64,000 nt of DNA, from NCBI RefSeq assembly GCF_036867135.1, contig NZ_JBAJIJ010000001.1, positions 2,108,001 through 2,172,000 on the forward strand, given 5' to 3'. Shown piece by piece: positions 42,198-51,141 of this stretch (the first letter of the stretch is position 1; the number at the start of each line of letters is the position of its first letter). Made by a program: the position numbers and the translations under genes. The notes beneath the pieces were generated by a model, which was not told where the DNA came from, ran no database searches, and saw nothing but the letters and a program-made list of their open reading frames with translations. This stretch comes from Aeromicrobium sp. Sec7.5. GTDB taxonomy: Bacteria; Actinomycetota; Actinomycetes; Propionibacteriales; Nocardioidaceae.

Positions 42198-42232
42198 TGC
42201 CTGACGGTAGGATACGATTGATCCGTCAGGCA
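42198..42232. terminator. Inverted repeat between convergent genes
   Basis: TGCCTGACGG at 42198-42207 pairs perfectly with 42223-42232 around a 15-nt AT-richer loop (TAGGATACGATTGAT). It covers the stop of the CGNR gene. A terminator is likely. The loop also holds a TAGGAT box, so an operator or promoter cannot be excluded. Confidence 0.55.
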
Positions 42233-42819
42233 GATCCATCGGCACGAAGTCGCGTCCGCTGGTACCTCGCCTGGCGCGTGCGGTGCGCGCACACGGAGGA
42301 GCAGTACCGCTGACGATGATGGTCCGGGACCAGGACGATGCGACAGCCCGGGGTCGCGCAGGTCGCGATGCGGTCGCGACCACCTCGCCGCACCAGGTCG
42401 ATGCAGTCGGCGGCGACGATGCCCAGCCACGACTCGACGCCGGGTCCCCACAGCCGTCGCCTCACGTGCAGCTCGCCTCGCCCGTCGAGGTCCAGCCCCC
42501 AGGACGGCGCGGATTCGGTCTCGTGGCGGTTGACCACCGCGAGCGACGAGGCCCGGGGCCGCGCGAGGAGGATCTGCTCGACCGCGCCCCGCATCTCGCG
42601 GAGGGCATCCATCCGCTCACCGTCGACGGCCAGGTCGTCGCCCAGCTCACCCCGTGCCGACGTGGCCGCCACCGCCACGAACCACGCAGCCGCCGACGCC
42701 ACCTCCGCGAGGGCGTCGCGCTCGTCGGGCGCGGCGACCACGGAGTTGACCAGCACGAGGGACGGGCGGACCTCAGCCGCGTCACGCGGCACGTCGAACT
42801 GCATGCCGGACGCTAACAT
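42226..42819 (-). CDS. ABATE/CGNR zinc-finger protein
   Basis: A 197-residue protein with an N-terminal ABATE-like domain (PSLVLVNSVVAAPDERDALA, then MDALREMRGAVEQILLARP) and a C-terminal CGNR-type zinc finger. Zinc ligands are C in CATPGCRIVLVPDHHRQRYC and the second pair CSSVCAHRTRQARYQRTR, where the family CGNR is changed to CAHR. Such proteins are presumed transcription regulators. The start is ATG 42819, or 42804. There is no clear ribosome site, so it may be leaderless. Confidence 0.8.
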   Translation of the reverse strand: MLASGMQFDVPRDAAEVRPSLVLVNSVVAAPDERDALAEVASAAAWFVAVAATSARGELGDDLAVDGERMDALREMRGAVEQILLARPRASSLAVVNRHETESAPSWGLDLDGRGELHVRRRLWGPGVESWLGIVAADCIDLVRRGGRDRIATCATPGCRIVLVPDHHRQRYCSSVCAHRTRQARYQRTRLRADGSA

Positions 42820-42930
42820 GCCGCTTGTACCGTCGCGTCGATCAACTGAGACATCTGCCTCGTTCCACTTCCGTGCGGCGCCCTGTCGCCGTACGGTGGA
42901 ATGTCGTCTCCCCGATCCGAGGTCTGTCCC

Positions 42931-43365
42931 ATGCTCCTCACGAACCGGCTCACCAGGCTCGTCGTGATCACCGTCGTCGCCACGCTGAGCGTGGCGGCGA
43001 TCATCACCTTCGCCTTCACGTCCGACGCGATCGGCGACCGCGGCCCCCGCGCCGAGGCCAAGTCCGACCGACCGACGGTCTCGGTGACGCCCACCGCCGG
43101 TGCGCCGGCCTCCGCCGCCGTCACGGCCGAGGCTGCTCCGCGGCCGGCCCCCGAGCCGGACGAGACCGCCGCGCCCACCACGCAGGCTGGCTCCGGCGCC
43201 GCCTCACCGCAGCCCGGCAGCGACCGCCCCGCGACACCGGCCAGCACGCCGGCACCCACGGCAGCACCGAAGCCCCCCACCAACGCCACCCCGGCACCCA
43301 CGACGCCGGCGCCCACGGCGCCGCGCCAGTGCTACCTCCTGGTCCTGCCGATCCCCTGCAGCTGA
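42931..43365 (+). CDS. Secreted or anchored Pro/Ala/Thr-rich protein, unknown
   Basis: A 144-residue protein with one N-terminal hydrophobic helix (LTRLVVITVVATLSVAAII) and a long low-complexity Ala/Pro/Thr/Glu region. The C-terminus is short and hydrophobic with two cysteines (CYLLVLPIPCS). I chose ATG 42931, preceded by GAGG, over ATG 42901. I do not recognise a family. The C-terminal Cys-x8-Cys end may be a structural motif. Confidence 0.55.
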   Translation: MLLTNRLTRLVVITVVATLSVAAIITFAFTSDAIGDRGPRAEAKSDRPTVSVTPTAGAPASAAVTAEAAPRPAPEPDETAAPTTQAGSGAASPQPGSDRPATPASTPAPTAAPKPPTNATPAPTTPAPTAPRQCYLLVLPIPCS

Positions 43366-43393
43366 GACCTCACCCCTGGGGCAGAGTGGGTCC

Positions 43394-43825
43394 GTGCTCG
43401 AGATCGTCCTGACCGCCGTGGCCGTGGTCCTCGTGGCCGTGCTCGCCGTCGTCGCCCTCGGCGCCTGGCGCTTCCTGCGCGCCACCCGCAGCGCCCGTCG
43501 CCGTCTGCGGCAGCTCGGTGGTCATCGGGAGGTCGCCGTGCTGCTCGGGCGTGCCTCCGTGGGGCGGGACCAGAGCCCGACCGTCGGCACGCTGGTGCGC
43601 ACCGACGACGTGGTCGTCCTCGTGCCCGCCACGGCGGGCTCGGAGGTCCTCGTCGCCCGCGACGACCTGACGGCGGCCTCCACCACCACCAGCTTCCTGG
43701 GGCGCTCGTTCGGCGAGCCCGTCCTCCTCCTGACGTGGGAGGAGCACGGGCTCGGCGACGCCGTGGCGCTGCGCGTCGGTGACCCGCAGACCTGGATCAC
43801 GGCGCTGACGCGTCCAGTGGCCTAG
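43394..43825 (+). CDS. Single-span membrane protein, unknown
   Basis: A 143-residue protein beginning with one membrane helix (EIVLTAVAVVLVAVLAVVALGAW) and continuing with a basic region (RATRSARRRLRQL) and a beta-rich cytoplasmic domain (VGTLVRTDDVVVLVPATAG). GTG 43394 is the start closest to the helix. It follows the Pro-rich gene by 28 nt. The family is not recognised. Confidence 0.55.
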   Translation: MLEIVLTAVAVVLVAVLAVVALGAWRFLRATRSARRRLRQLGGHREVAVLLGRASVGRDQSPTVGTLVRTDDVVVLVPATAGSEVLVARDDLTAASTTTSFLGRSFGEPVLLLTWEEHGLGDAVALRVGDPQTWITALTRPVA

Positions 43826-43833
43826 CCAATAGG

Positions 43834-43857
43834 TCAATGTGACGAACGTCAATACGA
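43834..43857. promoter_or_regulatory. Operator candidate for FadR-type regulator
   Basis: TGACG 43840-43844 and CGTCA 43847-43851 form an inverted repeat with a 2-nt spacer, and GTCAAT occurs twice around it. The site is 14 nt upstream of the regulator's ATG. Autoregulation is inferred from position. Confidence 0.5.
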
Positions 43858-43864
43858 TGGCGTC

Positions 43865-44581
43865 ATGTCACGCCTGGAATCGCCCCGCCTCCAGCAGCTC
43901 AAGCCCGTGCAACGCCCGCGGCTGTACGAGCAGGTCGCCGGCCAGATCACGGAGTGGATCACCACGAACGGGGTCCGCTCCGGCGACCGGCTGCCCCCCG
44001 AGCGCGAGCTCGCGACCCAGCTCGGCGTCAGCCGCGCGACGATCAGCCAGGCCCTCGTCGCGCTGGAGGTCGTCGGGGCCGTCGTGGTCCGCCACGGCGA
44101 CGGCGCGATCGTGACCGACGTCGCCGGCACCCCGCGGATCGTCGAGGCGATCCGCGCCCACGCGAACCGGCTGCCCGAGATCATCGACGCCCGCGACGCC
44201 CTCGAGTCGAAGATCGCCGCACTCGCCGCCGAGCGTCGCACCGACGCGCACCTCGCCGAGATCGACGCGGCGCTGGACGCCATGGAGGCCGACATCGACG
44301 CCGGCGGCCGCGGCGTCGAGGGTGACGAGCTGTTCCACGCGGCCGTCACGGGCGCAGCGGCGTCCGGGCTGCTGTCGAAGATGATGCGCGAGATCGGGGA
44401 GCTCGTGCTCGAGACCCGGATCGAGTCGCTCGGGCAGCCCGGCCGGCCGCGCGAGTCGCTCGCGGCCCACCGTCGCATCGCCGACGCCATCCGCGCCGGG
44501 GACCCGGCGGCCGCCGCAGCCGCGATGCACGCCCACGTCATGCGGGTCAGCGACGTCGCGATCCTCCACGACGAGGGGTAA
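43865..44581 (+). CDS. GntR-family regulator, FadR subfamily (FCD domain)
   Basis: A 238-residue regulator. The winged helix at about 15-85 shows GDRLPPERELATQLGVSRAT and ALVALEVVGAVVVRHGDG. The C-terminal FCD domain (about 95-230) shows EIIDARDALESKIAALAAER, DELFHAAVTGAA and AAHRRIADAIRAGDPAAAAA, with histidines in positions used for metal and ligand binding. It probably senses an acid metabolite. The next gene is convergent, so its target may be only itself or a distant gene. Confidence 0.9.
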   Translation: MSRLESPRLQQLKPVQRPRLYEQVAGQITEWITTNGVRSGDRLPPERELATQLGVSRATISQALVALEVVGAVVVRHGDGAIVTDVAGTPRIVEAIRAHANRLPEIIDARDALESKIAALAAERRTDAHLAEIDAALDAMEADIDAGGRGVEGDELFHAAVTGAAASGLLSKMMREIGELVLETRIESLGQPGRPRESLAAHRRIADAIRAGDPAAAAAAMHAHVMRVSDVAILHDEG

Positions 44582-44670
44582 GTCCCCCTCGAGCTGCTGG
44601 CCGTCTCAGACTCCGTCGCCCGCCACGCTGTCTCGTCCGTGGCTGCTGGTCCGAGCAACCACAGCTGCCG

Positions 44671-45903
44671 CTAGCCGGGCTCGATGGCGTCGGCGCGACG
44701 CGTCACCGACTCGATGCGGACCGTCAGGTCCTGCAGCTCGTCGAGGATCGCCGTGGCGGTCCAGAGCCGCTGGCTGCGGCGACCCTTCGCGGTGAGCACG
44801 CCCGCCGCCTCCAGACGGTCGATGCCGTGACGCAGCTCGGCGCCGGTGTAACCCGTCTGCTGCGACGCCAGCTCGGTCGTGAGGATCGGCTCGGCGACCA
44901 GCAGCCGAAGGAGCCTGGACTCCGGGCTGCCGACCACGACACCGCCGAGGGCGTCCTCCCACTCGCGGCCGATCTCGTGCAGGCTCGAGGCGGTGCGGCG
45001 CGACTCGTGGCTCGCGATCAGCGTGGCGTTCGTGAGCATGCCCACGAGCGGCCGGGCGTGCCCCCGGCGGTAGGCGCCCAGCGCGTCGAAGTAGCGGTCG
45101 CGGTGCGCCACGATGCCCGAGGCGATCGGCACCGTGAGGTTCTTGGTGGCAAGGCGCCGACGCAGCACGGCATGGATCAGGGTGCGTCCGATCCGTCCGT
45201 TGCCGTCGACGAACGGGTGGATCGACTCGAACTGCGCATGCACCACGGCCGCCTGCACGAGGACCGGCACGTCGTTGCGGTTGGCGTACGCGAACAGGTC
45301 GTCGAGGAACCCGGTCACGGAGTCCGGCGGCGGCGGCACGAAGAGCGCGTTGCGCGGCGAGTAGTCGCTGCCCCCGATCCAGTTCTGGACCGTGCGCAGC
45401 TGGCCCGCCTTGGGCGCCATGTCGGGATGGCGACGGAACAGGGCGTGGTGGGCACCCAGCATCGCCTCCTGGCGCAGGGTCCCCGTGCGCCCGGCGTCGG
45501 CGATGACGTCGGCGAGCGCGTGGGTGGCCGCGGCCATCGAGACCGCCGAGGCATTGGCTCTCTTGCCGTGCATGGCCTTGGCGTAGTCGCCCAGGCTCGC
45601 CTCGATGTTCTCGATCTTCGACGACGACACCGACTCGGTGCGCAGCAGCAGCTGGTTCAGCGCCCCGAGCTTGCGACCGTGCGTCAGGTCGAGCTGGGCG
45701 AGGCCGGCCAGCGCCGAGTCCATCGTGACCTTCAGCGAGCGGTCGTACGGAAAGTCCAGCTCCGCGATCAGGGGCGGACGCTGCACGACGATCTCGCGCA
45801 CCGTGCGGTCGGCCTTCGGGCCCTGCTGCACGGTCTGTGACCACGGCACGACCTCGTCGGCGTGCGGGGCCCAGTCGAGAGGCAGGTCGGCGTCGGGCGT
45901 CAC
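44671..45903 (-). CDS. Fic-family AMP-transferase with N-terminal inhibitory motif
   Basis: A 410-residue class II-type Fic protein. The inhibitory helix is at about 94-99 (SSKIEN, matching [ST]xxxE[GN]), and the catalytic loop HPFVDGNGRIGRTL is at about 229-242 with His and both Arg present. The N-terminal Fic_N domain (PPLIAELDFPYDRSLKVTMD) and a C-terminal winged-helix part (ELASQQTGYTGAELRHGIDR) complete it. GTG 45903 overlaps the MBL stop by 4 nt. It probably AMPylates a protein target. No antitoxin gene is needed because the inhibitor is built in. Confidence 0.92.
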   Translation of the reverse strand: MTPDADLPLDWAPHADEVVPWSQTVQQGPKADRTVREIVVQRPPLIAELDFPYDRSLKVTMDSALAGLAQLDLTHGRKLGALNQLLLRTESVSSSKIENIEASLGDYAKAMHGKRANASAVSMAAATHALADVIADAGRTGTLRQEAMLGAHHALFRRHPDMAPKAGQLRTVQNWIGGSDYSPRNALFVPPPPDSVTGFLDDLFAYANRNDVPVLVQAAVVHAQFESIHPFVDGNGRIGRTLIHAVLRRRLATKNLTVPIASGIVAHRDRYFDALGAYRRGHARPLVGMLTNATLIASHESRRTASSLHEIGREWEDALGGVVVGSPESRLLRLLVAEPILTTELASQQTGYTGAELRHGIDRLEAAGVLTAKGRRSQRLWTATAILDELQDLTVRIESVTRRADAIEPG

Positions 45904-46640
45904 GGGACCAGTCTGGCAGCCCGCTCCGCGGCCGCGGCCAGGTCGCCGCGCCACGGCAGGCCGTGTCCGGGCACCACGAGGTCGGCCTCGAGCCTCCCGA
46001 GCCGCTGCAGGGAGTCGCGCGCTGCCGGTCGGTCGTGGTCGAAGAACTCCGGCAACAGCTGGGGTCCGGAGCGGTTCGAGAGCGGGTGTCCGGTCACGAG
46101 CGCGTCGCCCGTGACCACGACACCGGCCTCGGGCAGCAGGTAGGCCGTGCTGCCCGAGGTGTGACCCGGCAGGTGCACCGGGACCGGTCCGCCCGGCAGG
46201 TCGAGCGGCCCCTCGCCGGGGAAAGGCTCGGCGTGCGCGACGAACGGAGGTTGCGTGGCACCGGCGCGGCTGATCGCGAGCGACCAGCGCAGCACGGCCG
46301 GTCGCCAGGCCCGCGTGAGCACGTCGGCGGTCGTGGCGCTCTCGTGCCGCTCCCCCGTGGCGTTGGGCACCTCGTCGGCGTGCATGAGGGCCGGTGTTCC
46401 GAAGTGCTCGTGCAGGTGGTTCAGGCCACCGACGTGGTCGACGTGCGCGTGCGTGACCAGGGCGGCGCGCACGTCCTCGGGCCGGTGCCCGATCGCCGCG
46501 ATCGACGCCAGGAGGGTCTCGAGGTCCCCGGGGTAGCCGGCGTCGATCAGCGTCAGCTCACGACCGTCGCGGACCAGGACCCAGTTGACGGCGGTCCCCT
46601 CCGCGCAGAAGACGTCCCTCGCCAGCCGGACGATGCTCAT
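45900..46640 (-). CDS. Metallo-beta-lactamase-fold hydrolase
   Basis: A 246-residue MBL-fold enzyme with the metal motif THAHVDHVGG (HxHxDH), a later PGHTSGSTAYL histidine, the Asp in VVTGDALV and a final His in VVPGHGLPW. All ligands for a two-metal site are present. It is similar to glyoxalase II-like and RNase-Z-like cytoplasmic hydrolases. The substrate is unknown. It is in an operon, overlapping NUDIX upstream and Fic downstream by 4 nt each. Confidence 0.9.
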   Translation of the reverse strand: MSIVRLARDVFCAEGTAVNWVLVRDGRELTLIDAGYPGDLETLLASIAAIGHRPEDVRAALVTHAHVDHVGGLNHLHEHFGTPALMHADEVPNATGERHESATTADVLTRAWRPAVLRWSLAISRAGATQPPFVAHAEPFPGEGPLDLPGGPVPVHLPGHTSGSTAYLLPEAGVVVTGDALVTGHPLSNRSGPQLLPEFFDHDRPAARDSLQRLGRLEADLVVPGHGLPWRGDLAAAAERAARLVP

Positions 46641-47062
46641 CGGTGGGCCAGCAGCCACGGCAGGAGGTGCTCGGCCGCGAGTGGAGCCAGGGGCAGGTCG
46701 CCCGGCGCCGCGGGATCGACCCAGCGGGACTCCTCGATCTCGGCCGCCACGCGGTGATCGGCCGACGCGAGCTCGAGCAGGAAGACGTGCGCGACCAACG
46801 CATGGCCGGGCTCGTTCGCCGCGTCCGTCTCGAACGTGCCGAGCGGCTGGAGCGCCGTGCTCTCGACGAGCAGCCCGATCTCCTCCTGGAGCTCGCGCAC
46901 CAGCGCGTCCCGCTGCTCCTCCCCCGCCTCGGGCTTGCCGCCGGGGTTCATGAACGCCGCCGTGCCGCGCTTGCGGACGAGCAGGGTCCGGCCGTCGGGA
47001 CGCACCACGACGGCCGCGACGACCTCGATGAGCGGAGGGGGGACGACGGGCGACGGGCTCAC
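46637..47062 (-). CDS. NUDIX hydrolase
   Basis: A 141-residue NUDIX protein. The Nudix box is complete: [20 protein letters not shown] followed by EIGL (G-x5-E-x7-REU-x-EE-x-G-U). Strand [15 protein letters not shown] precedes it, giving the MutT-like start. The start is set at GTG 47062. An upstream ATG at 47098 would overlap the divergent purT. It is the first gene of the NUDIX-MBL-Fic operon. The substrate is not predictable, though a mutT-like (d)NTP cleaner is possible. Confidence 0.88.
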   Translation of the reverse strand: MSPSPVVPPPLIEVVAAVVVRPDGRTLLVRKRGTAAFMNPGGKPEAGEEQRDALVRELQEEIGLLVESTALQPLGTFETDAANEPGHALVAHVFLLELASADHRVAAEIEESRWVDPAAPGDLPLAPLAAEHLLPWLLAHR

Positions 47063-47079
47063 GGCACCATGATGGCCCC

Positions 47080-48273
47080 ATGACGATCGGCACCCCACTC
47101 AGCCCGAACGCGACGCGCGTCCTCCTTCTCGGAGCCGGTGAGCTCGGCAAGGAGGTCACGATCGCGCTGCAGCGGCTCGGCGTCGAGACGATCGCGGTCG
47201 ACCGCTACGCCGACGCCCCGGCGATGCAGGTCGCGCACCGCAGCCACGTCGTGGACATGACCGACGCGGCAGCCGTCCGGGCCGTGGTGGAGACCGAGCG
47301 CCCGCACCTCGTCGTGCCCGAGATCGAGGCCATCGCGACGGACGCCCTGCTGGCGATCGAGGCCGACGGCCTGGCCACCGTGATCCCGACGGGTCGGGCG
47401 ACCTCGCTGACGATGAACCGCGAGGGGATCCGCCGGCTCGCCGCCGAGGAGCTCGGACTGCCGACCTCGCCGTACCGCTTCGCCGACTCCGCCGAGGAGC
47501 TCGCCGCCGGCGCGGAGGCCGTGGGCTTCCCGTGCGTCGTCAAGCCCGTCATGTCGTCGTCGGGCAAGGGCCAGAGCCTCGTGCGCGGACCGGGCGAGGT
47601 CGCGGATGCCTGGGCGCACGCCGCGACGGGCGGCCGGGTCGACTCCGGACGCGTCATCGTGGAGGGCTTCGTCGACTTCGACTACGAGATCACCCAGCTC
47701 ACGGTCCGCGCCGTGGGCCCGTCCGGCGACGTCGAGACCTTCTTCTGCGACCCGATCGGCCACCGCCAGGTCGACGGCGACTACGTGGAGTCCTGGCAGC
47801 CGCAGGCCATGACGCCGGCCGCCCTGGCGGGCGCGCGCGACGTGGCAGCCCGCATCACCGCCGCGCTCGGCGGACGGGGCCTGTTCGGGGTCGAGCTCTT
47901 CGTGCGCGGTGACGAGGTGATCTTCTCGGAGGTCAGCCCGCGACCGCACGACACGGGTCTGGTGACCCTCGCGACGCAGCGGCAGAACGAGTTCGAGCTG
48001 CACGCCCGCGCGATCCTGGGCCTGCCCGTCGACCCGACGCTACGCCGGCCGGGCGCCTCAGCCGTCGTGTACGGCGGGGTCGAGGGCGTCGGCGTCGCGT
48101 TCGAGGGCGTCGCAGAGGCCCTCTCCGTCCCCGAGAGCGACCTGCGCCTGTTCGGCAAGCCCGAGAGCTTCGTCCGCCGGCGCATGGGCGTCGCGGTCGC
48201 CGGCGCCGACACCACCGACGAGGCCCGCGCCCGGGCCACCGAGGCGGCGTCGAAGGTGCGTCCCGTCAGCTGA
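47080..48273 (+). CDS. purT: Formate-dependent phosphoribosylglycinamide formyltransferase
   Basis: The ATP-grasp route to formyl-GAR in purine synthesis, using formate in place of formyl-folate. A 397-residue protein with the N-domain [20 protein letters not shown], the substrate region [16 protein letters not shown]-grasp [36 protein letters not shown] and [19 protein letters not shown]. All are typical of PurT and distinguish it from PurK. Its end overlaps the convergent enoyl-CoA hydratase by 8 nt. Confidence 0.96.
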   Translation: MTIGTPLSPNATRVLLLGAGELGKEVTIALQRLGVETIAVDRYADAPAMQVAHRSHVVDMTDAAAVRAVVETERPHLVVPEIEAIATDALLAIEADGLATVIPTGRATSLTMNREGIRRLAAEELGLPTSPYRFADSAEELAAGAEAVGFPCVVKPVMSSSGKGQSLVRGPGEVADAWAHAATGGRVDSGRVIVEGFVDFDYEITQLTVRAVGPSGDVETFFCDPIGHRQVDGDYVESWQPQAMTPAALAGARDVAARITAALGGRGLFGVELFVRGDEVIFSEVSPRPHDTGLVTLATQRQNEFELHARAILGLPVDPTLRRPGASAVVYGGVEGVGVAFEGVAEALSVPESDLRLFGKPESFVRRRMGVAVAGADTTDEARARATEAASKVRPVS

Positions 48274-49033
48274 ACGAGCCGTGGCGGCCCTGGCCGCCGG
48301 CGAACCGGGACGCGCCCTCGGTCGCCTCCTGGAGGGAGACCAGCCCGTGCTCCCACTCGCGGTCGATCGCGCCCGGCAGGTCCAGGCCGTCCTGCTCGTA
48401 GGTCGAGAGCCGGTCGCGGCGCAGGCAGGTCTGCGGGAACGCGGCCAGCTGGCCCGCGAGCTCCACGGCCGCGTCGAGGACGCCGCCCGGCTCGCTCACC
48501 CGGTTCGCCAGACCGATCGAGAGGGCCTCGTCGGCCTCGACCGACCGCCCGGTCAGGACGAGGTCGAGCGCGCGGGAGTGGCCGATCAACCGCGGCAGGC
48601 GCACGGTGCCGCCGTCGATCAGGGGCACGCCCCAGCGGCGGCAGTAGACGCCGAACACTGCGGCGGGGTCGACGACGCGGAGGTCGCACCACAGCGCGAG
48701 CTCGAGCCCGCCCGCGACCGCGTGGCCGTCGACCGCGGCCACGACCGGCTTGCCCAGCAGGAGCCGGGTCGGCCCCATGGGCCCCGGGACGTCGTCTCCC
48801 CCGGGCGGCTCCACGTGCATGCGTCCGGCGCTCACCGCACCGAGGTCGGCGCCCGCGCAGAACGTGCCGCCCGCGCCCGCCAGGACCGCGACGCTCGCGG
48901 AGTCGTCCGCGTCGAACGCGCGGAACGCGGCGTGCAGTGCGTGGGCGTGCTCGGTGTCGACCGCGTTGCGGACCTCGGGTCGGTTGATGGTGACGACCGT
49001 GACCGGTCCCCGGCGTTCGACGTCGATGCTCAT
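48266..49033 (-). CDS. Enoyl-CoA hydratase / isomerase family protein
   Basis: A 255-residue crotonase-fold enzyme. Seen: [17 protein letters not shown], the oxyanion-hole segment [14 protein letters not shown], and [20 protein letters not shown]. The second catalytic Glu region is [20 protein letters not shown], so one of the two hydratase glutamates may be replaced. It could be a hydratase, an isomerase or another crotonase. The start ATG follows GGAAAGG. Confidence 0.88.
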   Translation of the reverse strand: MSIDVERRGPVTVVTINRPEVRNAVDTEHAHALHAAFRAFDADDSASVAVLAGAGGTFCAGADLGAVSAGRMHVEPPGGDDVPGPMGPTRLLLGKPVVAAVDGHAVAGGLELALWCDLRVVDPAAVFGVYCRRWGVPLIDGGTVRLPRLIGHSRALDLVLTGRSVEADEALSIGLANRVSEPGGVLDAAVELAGQLAAFPQTCLRRDRLSTYEQDGLDLPGAIDREWEHGLVSLQEATEGASRFAGGQGRHGSFS

Positions 49034-49068
49034 GACGGCACCTTTCCAGAGAGACCTAGGCTCGCACC

Positions 49069-49788
49069 ATGGCCACCCTGATCCTCGTCCGCCACGGCCG
49101 GACGACCGCCAACGCGTCAGGCGTCCTCGCCGGTCGCACCCCGGGCGTCCTGCTCGACGAGACCGGCGAGGAGCAGGCCGCCCGAACGGGCGAACGGCTC
49201 GCCGTCGTGCCGCTCGCGGCGATCGTCTTGAGCCCGCTCGAGCGCTGCCGCCAGACGACCGAGGAGATCCGCCGCCGCCAGGCCTCGCCCCCCGAGGTCA
49301 CGGTCGAGGAGGCCATCTCCGAGTGCGACTACGGCGACTGGCAGGGCCGGTCGCTGGTCGACCTGGCCGGCGAGGACATGTGGGAGACCGTGCAGCGCCA
49401 TCCGTCCGCCGCGGCGTTCCCCGGTGGGGAGTCGATCCACGCGATGCAGTCACGCTCGGTCGCGGCGGTCCGTGCCCACGACGCCGCCGTCGAGGCCGCG
49501 CACGGCACCGGCGCGGTGTGGGCCGCGGTGAGCCACGGCGACATCATCAAGGCCGTCGTCGCCGACGCCTACGGTATGCACCTCGACCTGTTCCAGCGGG
49601 TCCAGGCCGACCCCGCCTCGGTCACGATCATCCGGTACGGACGATCGCGCCCCCACGTGATCAGCGTCAACACCCACGCGGGTGACCTCGCCTGGCTGGC
49701 CCCGACTCCCGGGGCGGACGGGCCCGAGGAGGACGCCGCGATCGGCGGCGGGGCCGGGCCTGCGGCGACTCCAGGGGGACGCTCCTAG
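49069..49788 (+). CDS. Histidine phosphatase, MSMEG_4193 family
   Basis: A 239-residue phosphoglycerate-mutase-like protein with the catalytic RHG in LILVRHGRTTANASGVLAGR, SPLERCRQTTE, ECDYGDWQGRSL and the second His in VWAAVSHGDIIKAVV. This set is typical of the MSMEG_4193 family. It is first in a trio with DUF3090 and SCO1664 genes that is conserved in actinobacteria. The C-terminal 25 residues are Gly/Ala/Asp-rich and disordered. The substrate is unknown. Confidence 0.9.
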   Translation: MATLILVRHGRTTANASGVLAGRTPGVLLDETGEEQAARTGERLAVVPLAAIVLSPLERCRQTTEEIRRRQASPPEVTVEEAISECDYGDWQGRSLVDLAGEDMWETVQRHPSAAAFPGGESIHAMQSRSVAAVRAHDAAVEAAHGTGAVWAAVSHGDIIKAVVADAYGMHLDLFQRVQADPASVTIIRYGRSRPHVISVNTHAGDLAWLAPTPGADGPEEDAAIGGGAGPAATPGGRS

Positions 49789-49798
49789 CATGGGAAGC

Positions 49799-50371
49799 AT
49801 GTCCCCCACCGTGCATGCCTTCGACTGGCCGGACCGCTTCGTGGTCGGCACGGTCGGCGAACCCGGTCAGCGCACCTTCTTCCTCCAGGTCAAGACAGGC
49901 CTCGACGTCCTCAGCGTGTCGCTCGAGAAGCAGCAGGCGGCAGCCCTGGCCGACCGCATCGACGAGGTGCTCGACACCCTGAAGGCCGAGGAGGGCAACC
50001 CGTTCAGCGTCCCCGACGGCACCCCGGTCGAGCTCGACGACCTCGACCCGCTCGACGAGCCGGTCGACGAGCTGTTCCGCGCCGGCACCATGAGCCTCGG
50101 CTGGGACCCCGCGACCTCGCAGATCGTGATCGAGGCCTTCGCGATCGCGGAGATCGAGCTCGAGGACCTCGCCTCCCAGCTCGACGCCGAGGTCGTCGAG
50201 CTCGATCTCGAGCCCGACGAGCTCCTGCGCGTCAAGATCCCCGTCGGCAGCGCGCGGGCGTTCGCGAAGCGGGCCCGCGACGTCGTGGGGGCCGGCCGAC
50301 CGGTGTGCTCGCTCTGCGGCGAGCCCATGGAGGACGGCCACGTCTGCGAGCTTCCCGACGGGTTCCGGTGA
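49799..50371 (+). CDS. DUF3090 family protein
   Basis: A 190-residue protein of the DUF3090 family: FDWPDRFVVGTVGEPGQRTFFLQ near the start, an acidic core, and a C-terminal zinc-knuckle-like CSLCGEPMEDGHVC. The Cys4-like end (C-x2-C, then C) suggests metal binding. Start ATG 49799, or 49790 with three extra residues. It lies 10 nt after the phosphatase and overlaps the SCO1664-type gene by 4 nt. Function unknown. Confidence 0.92.
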   Translation: MSPTVHAFDWPDRFVVGTVGEPGQRTFFLQVKTGLDVLSVSLEKQQAAALADRIDEVLDTLKAEEGNPFSVPDGTPVELDDLDPLDEPVDELFRAGTMSLGWDPATSQIVIEAFAIAEIELEDLASQLDAEVVELDLEPDELLRVKIPVGSARAFAKRARDVVGAGRPVCSLCGEPMEDGHVCELPDGFR

Positions 50372-51141
50372 GTCCCGACCTCGCCCATGACGAGCTGACG
50401 CTCACGGCGCAGATCCGCTCCGCGTCGAACGTGACCCTGGCCGGACGGATCGGCGAGGGCGAGGGCGCCGTCGACGTGGCCTACAAGCCCGTGACCGGCG
50501 AACGGCCGCTGTGGGACTTCCCGGACGGCACGCTGGCCGGCCGTGAGGTCGCCGCGTACCTCGTGTCGGAGGTCATGGGCTGGGATCTCGTGCCGCGCAC
50601 GTGGCTGCGTGACGGTCCGCTCGGACCCGGCATGGTGCAGCTGTGGCGGGAGTCGGACCTGACCCAGGAGGCCGTCACGATCGTCCCGGCCGGGCAGCTC
50701 CCGGACGGCTGGCACCATGTCTTCGACGGTCTCGACGCGCAGGACAACGTGGTCTCCCTCGTGCACGAGGAGTCCGTCGTCTTGCGTCGCATGGCGGTGT
50801 TCGACGTCGTGGTCAACAACGCCGACCGCAAGGGTGGTCACGTGCTGGAGATGCCCGACGGCCACCGGCACGGCATCGACCACGGGCTGACGCTCCACGC
50901 GGAGCCCAAGCTGCGCACGGTGCTGTGGGGCTGGGTCGGCGAGCCGCTCACCGACGAGGAGCTCGCGGGCGTCGACCGCGTCCGGGACGCGCTCGTCGGC
51001 GACCTCGGCGCAGCCCTCACCGAGCACGTGACCGCCGAGGAGGTCGAGGCCCTCGCCGCACGGTGCGACCACCTGCACGCGACGGCCACCTTCCCCACGC
51101 CGAGCGGCCCCATGCCGGCCGTCCCCTGGCCGCCGTTCTAG
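50368..51141 (+). CDS. SCO1664 family protein
   Basis: A 257-residue protein of the SCO1664 family, distantly related to the phosphatidylinositol 3/4-kinase fold. Landmarks are VDVAYKPVTGERPLWDFPDG, VFDVVVNNADRKGGHVLEM and HGIDHGLTLHAEPKLRTVLWGW, where NNADRKGGH and GIDHG look like kinase-type catalytic and metal loops. GTG 50368 overlaps DUF3090 as GTGA. In many actinobacteria this trio is next to mshC. Here an MFS gene follows in convergent direction. Confidence 0.92.
   Translation: MSPDLAHDELTLTAQIRSASNVTLAGRIGEGEGAVDVAYKPVTGERPLWDFPDGTLAGREVAAYLVSEVMGWDLVPRTWLRDGPLGPGMVQLWRESDLTQEAVTIVPAGQLPDGWHHVFDGLDAQDNVVSLVHEESVVLRRMAVFDVVVNNADRKGGHVLEMPDGHRHGIDHGLTLHAEPKLRTVLWGWVGEPLTDEELAGVDRVRDALVGDLGAALTEHVTAEEVEALAARCDHLHATATFPTPSGPMPAVPWPPF

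Noticed and set aside
42283-42816. A plus-strand gene opposite the CGNR protein, driven by the TAGGAT box
   Set aside because: The minus-strand frame has zinc-finger cysteines and ABATE-like segments, while the plus-strand frame has none.
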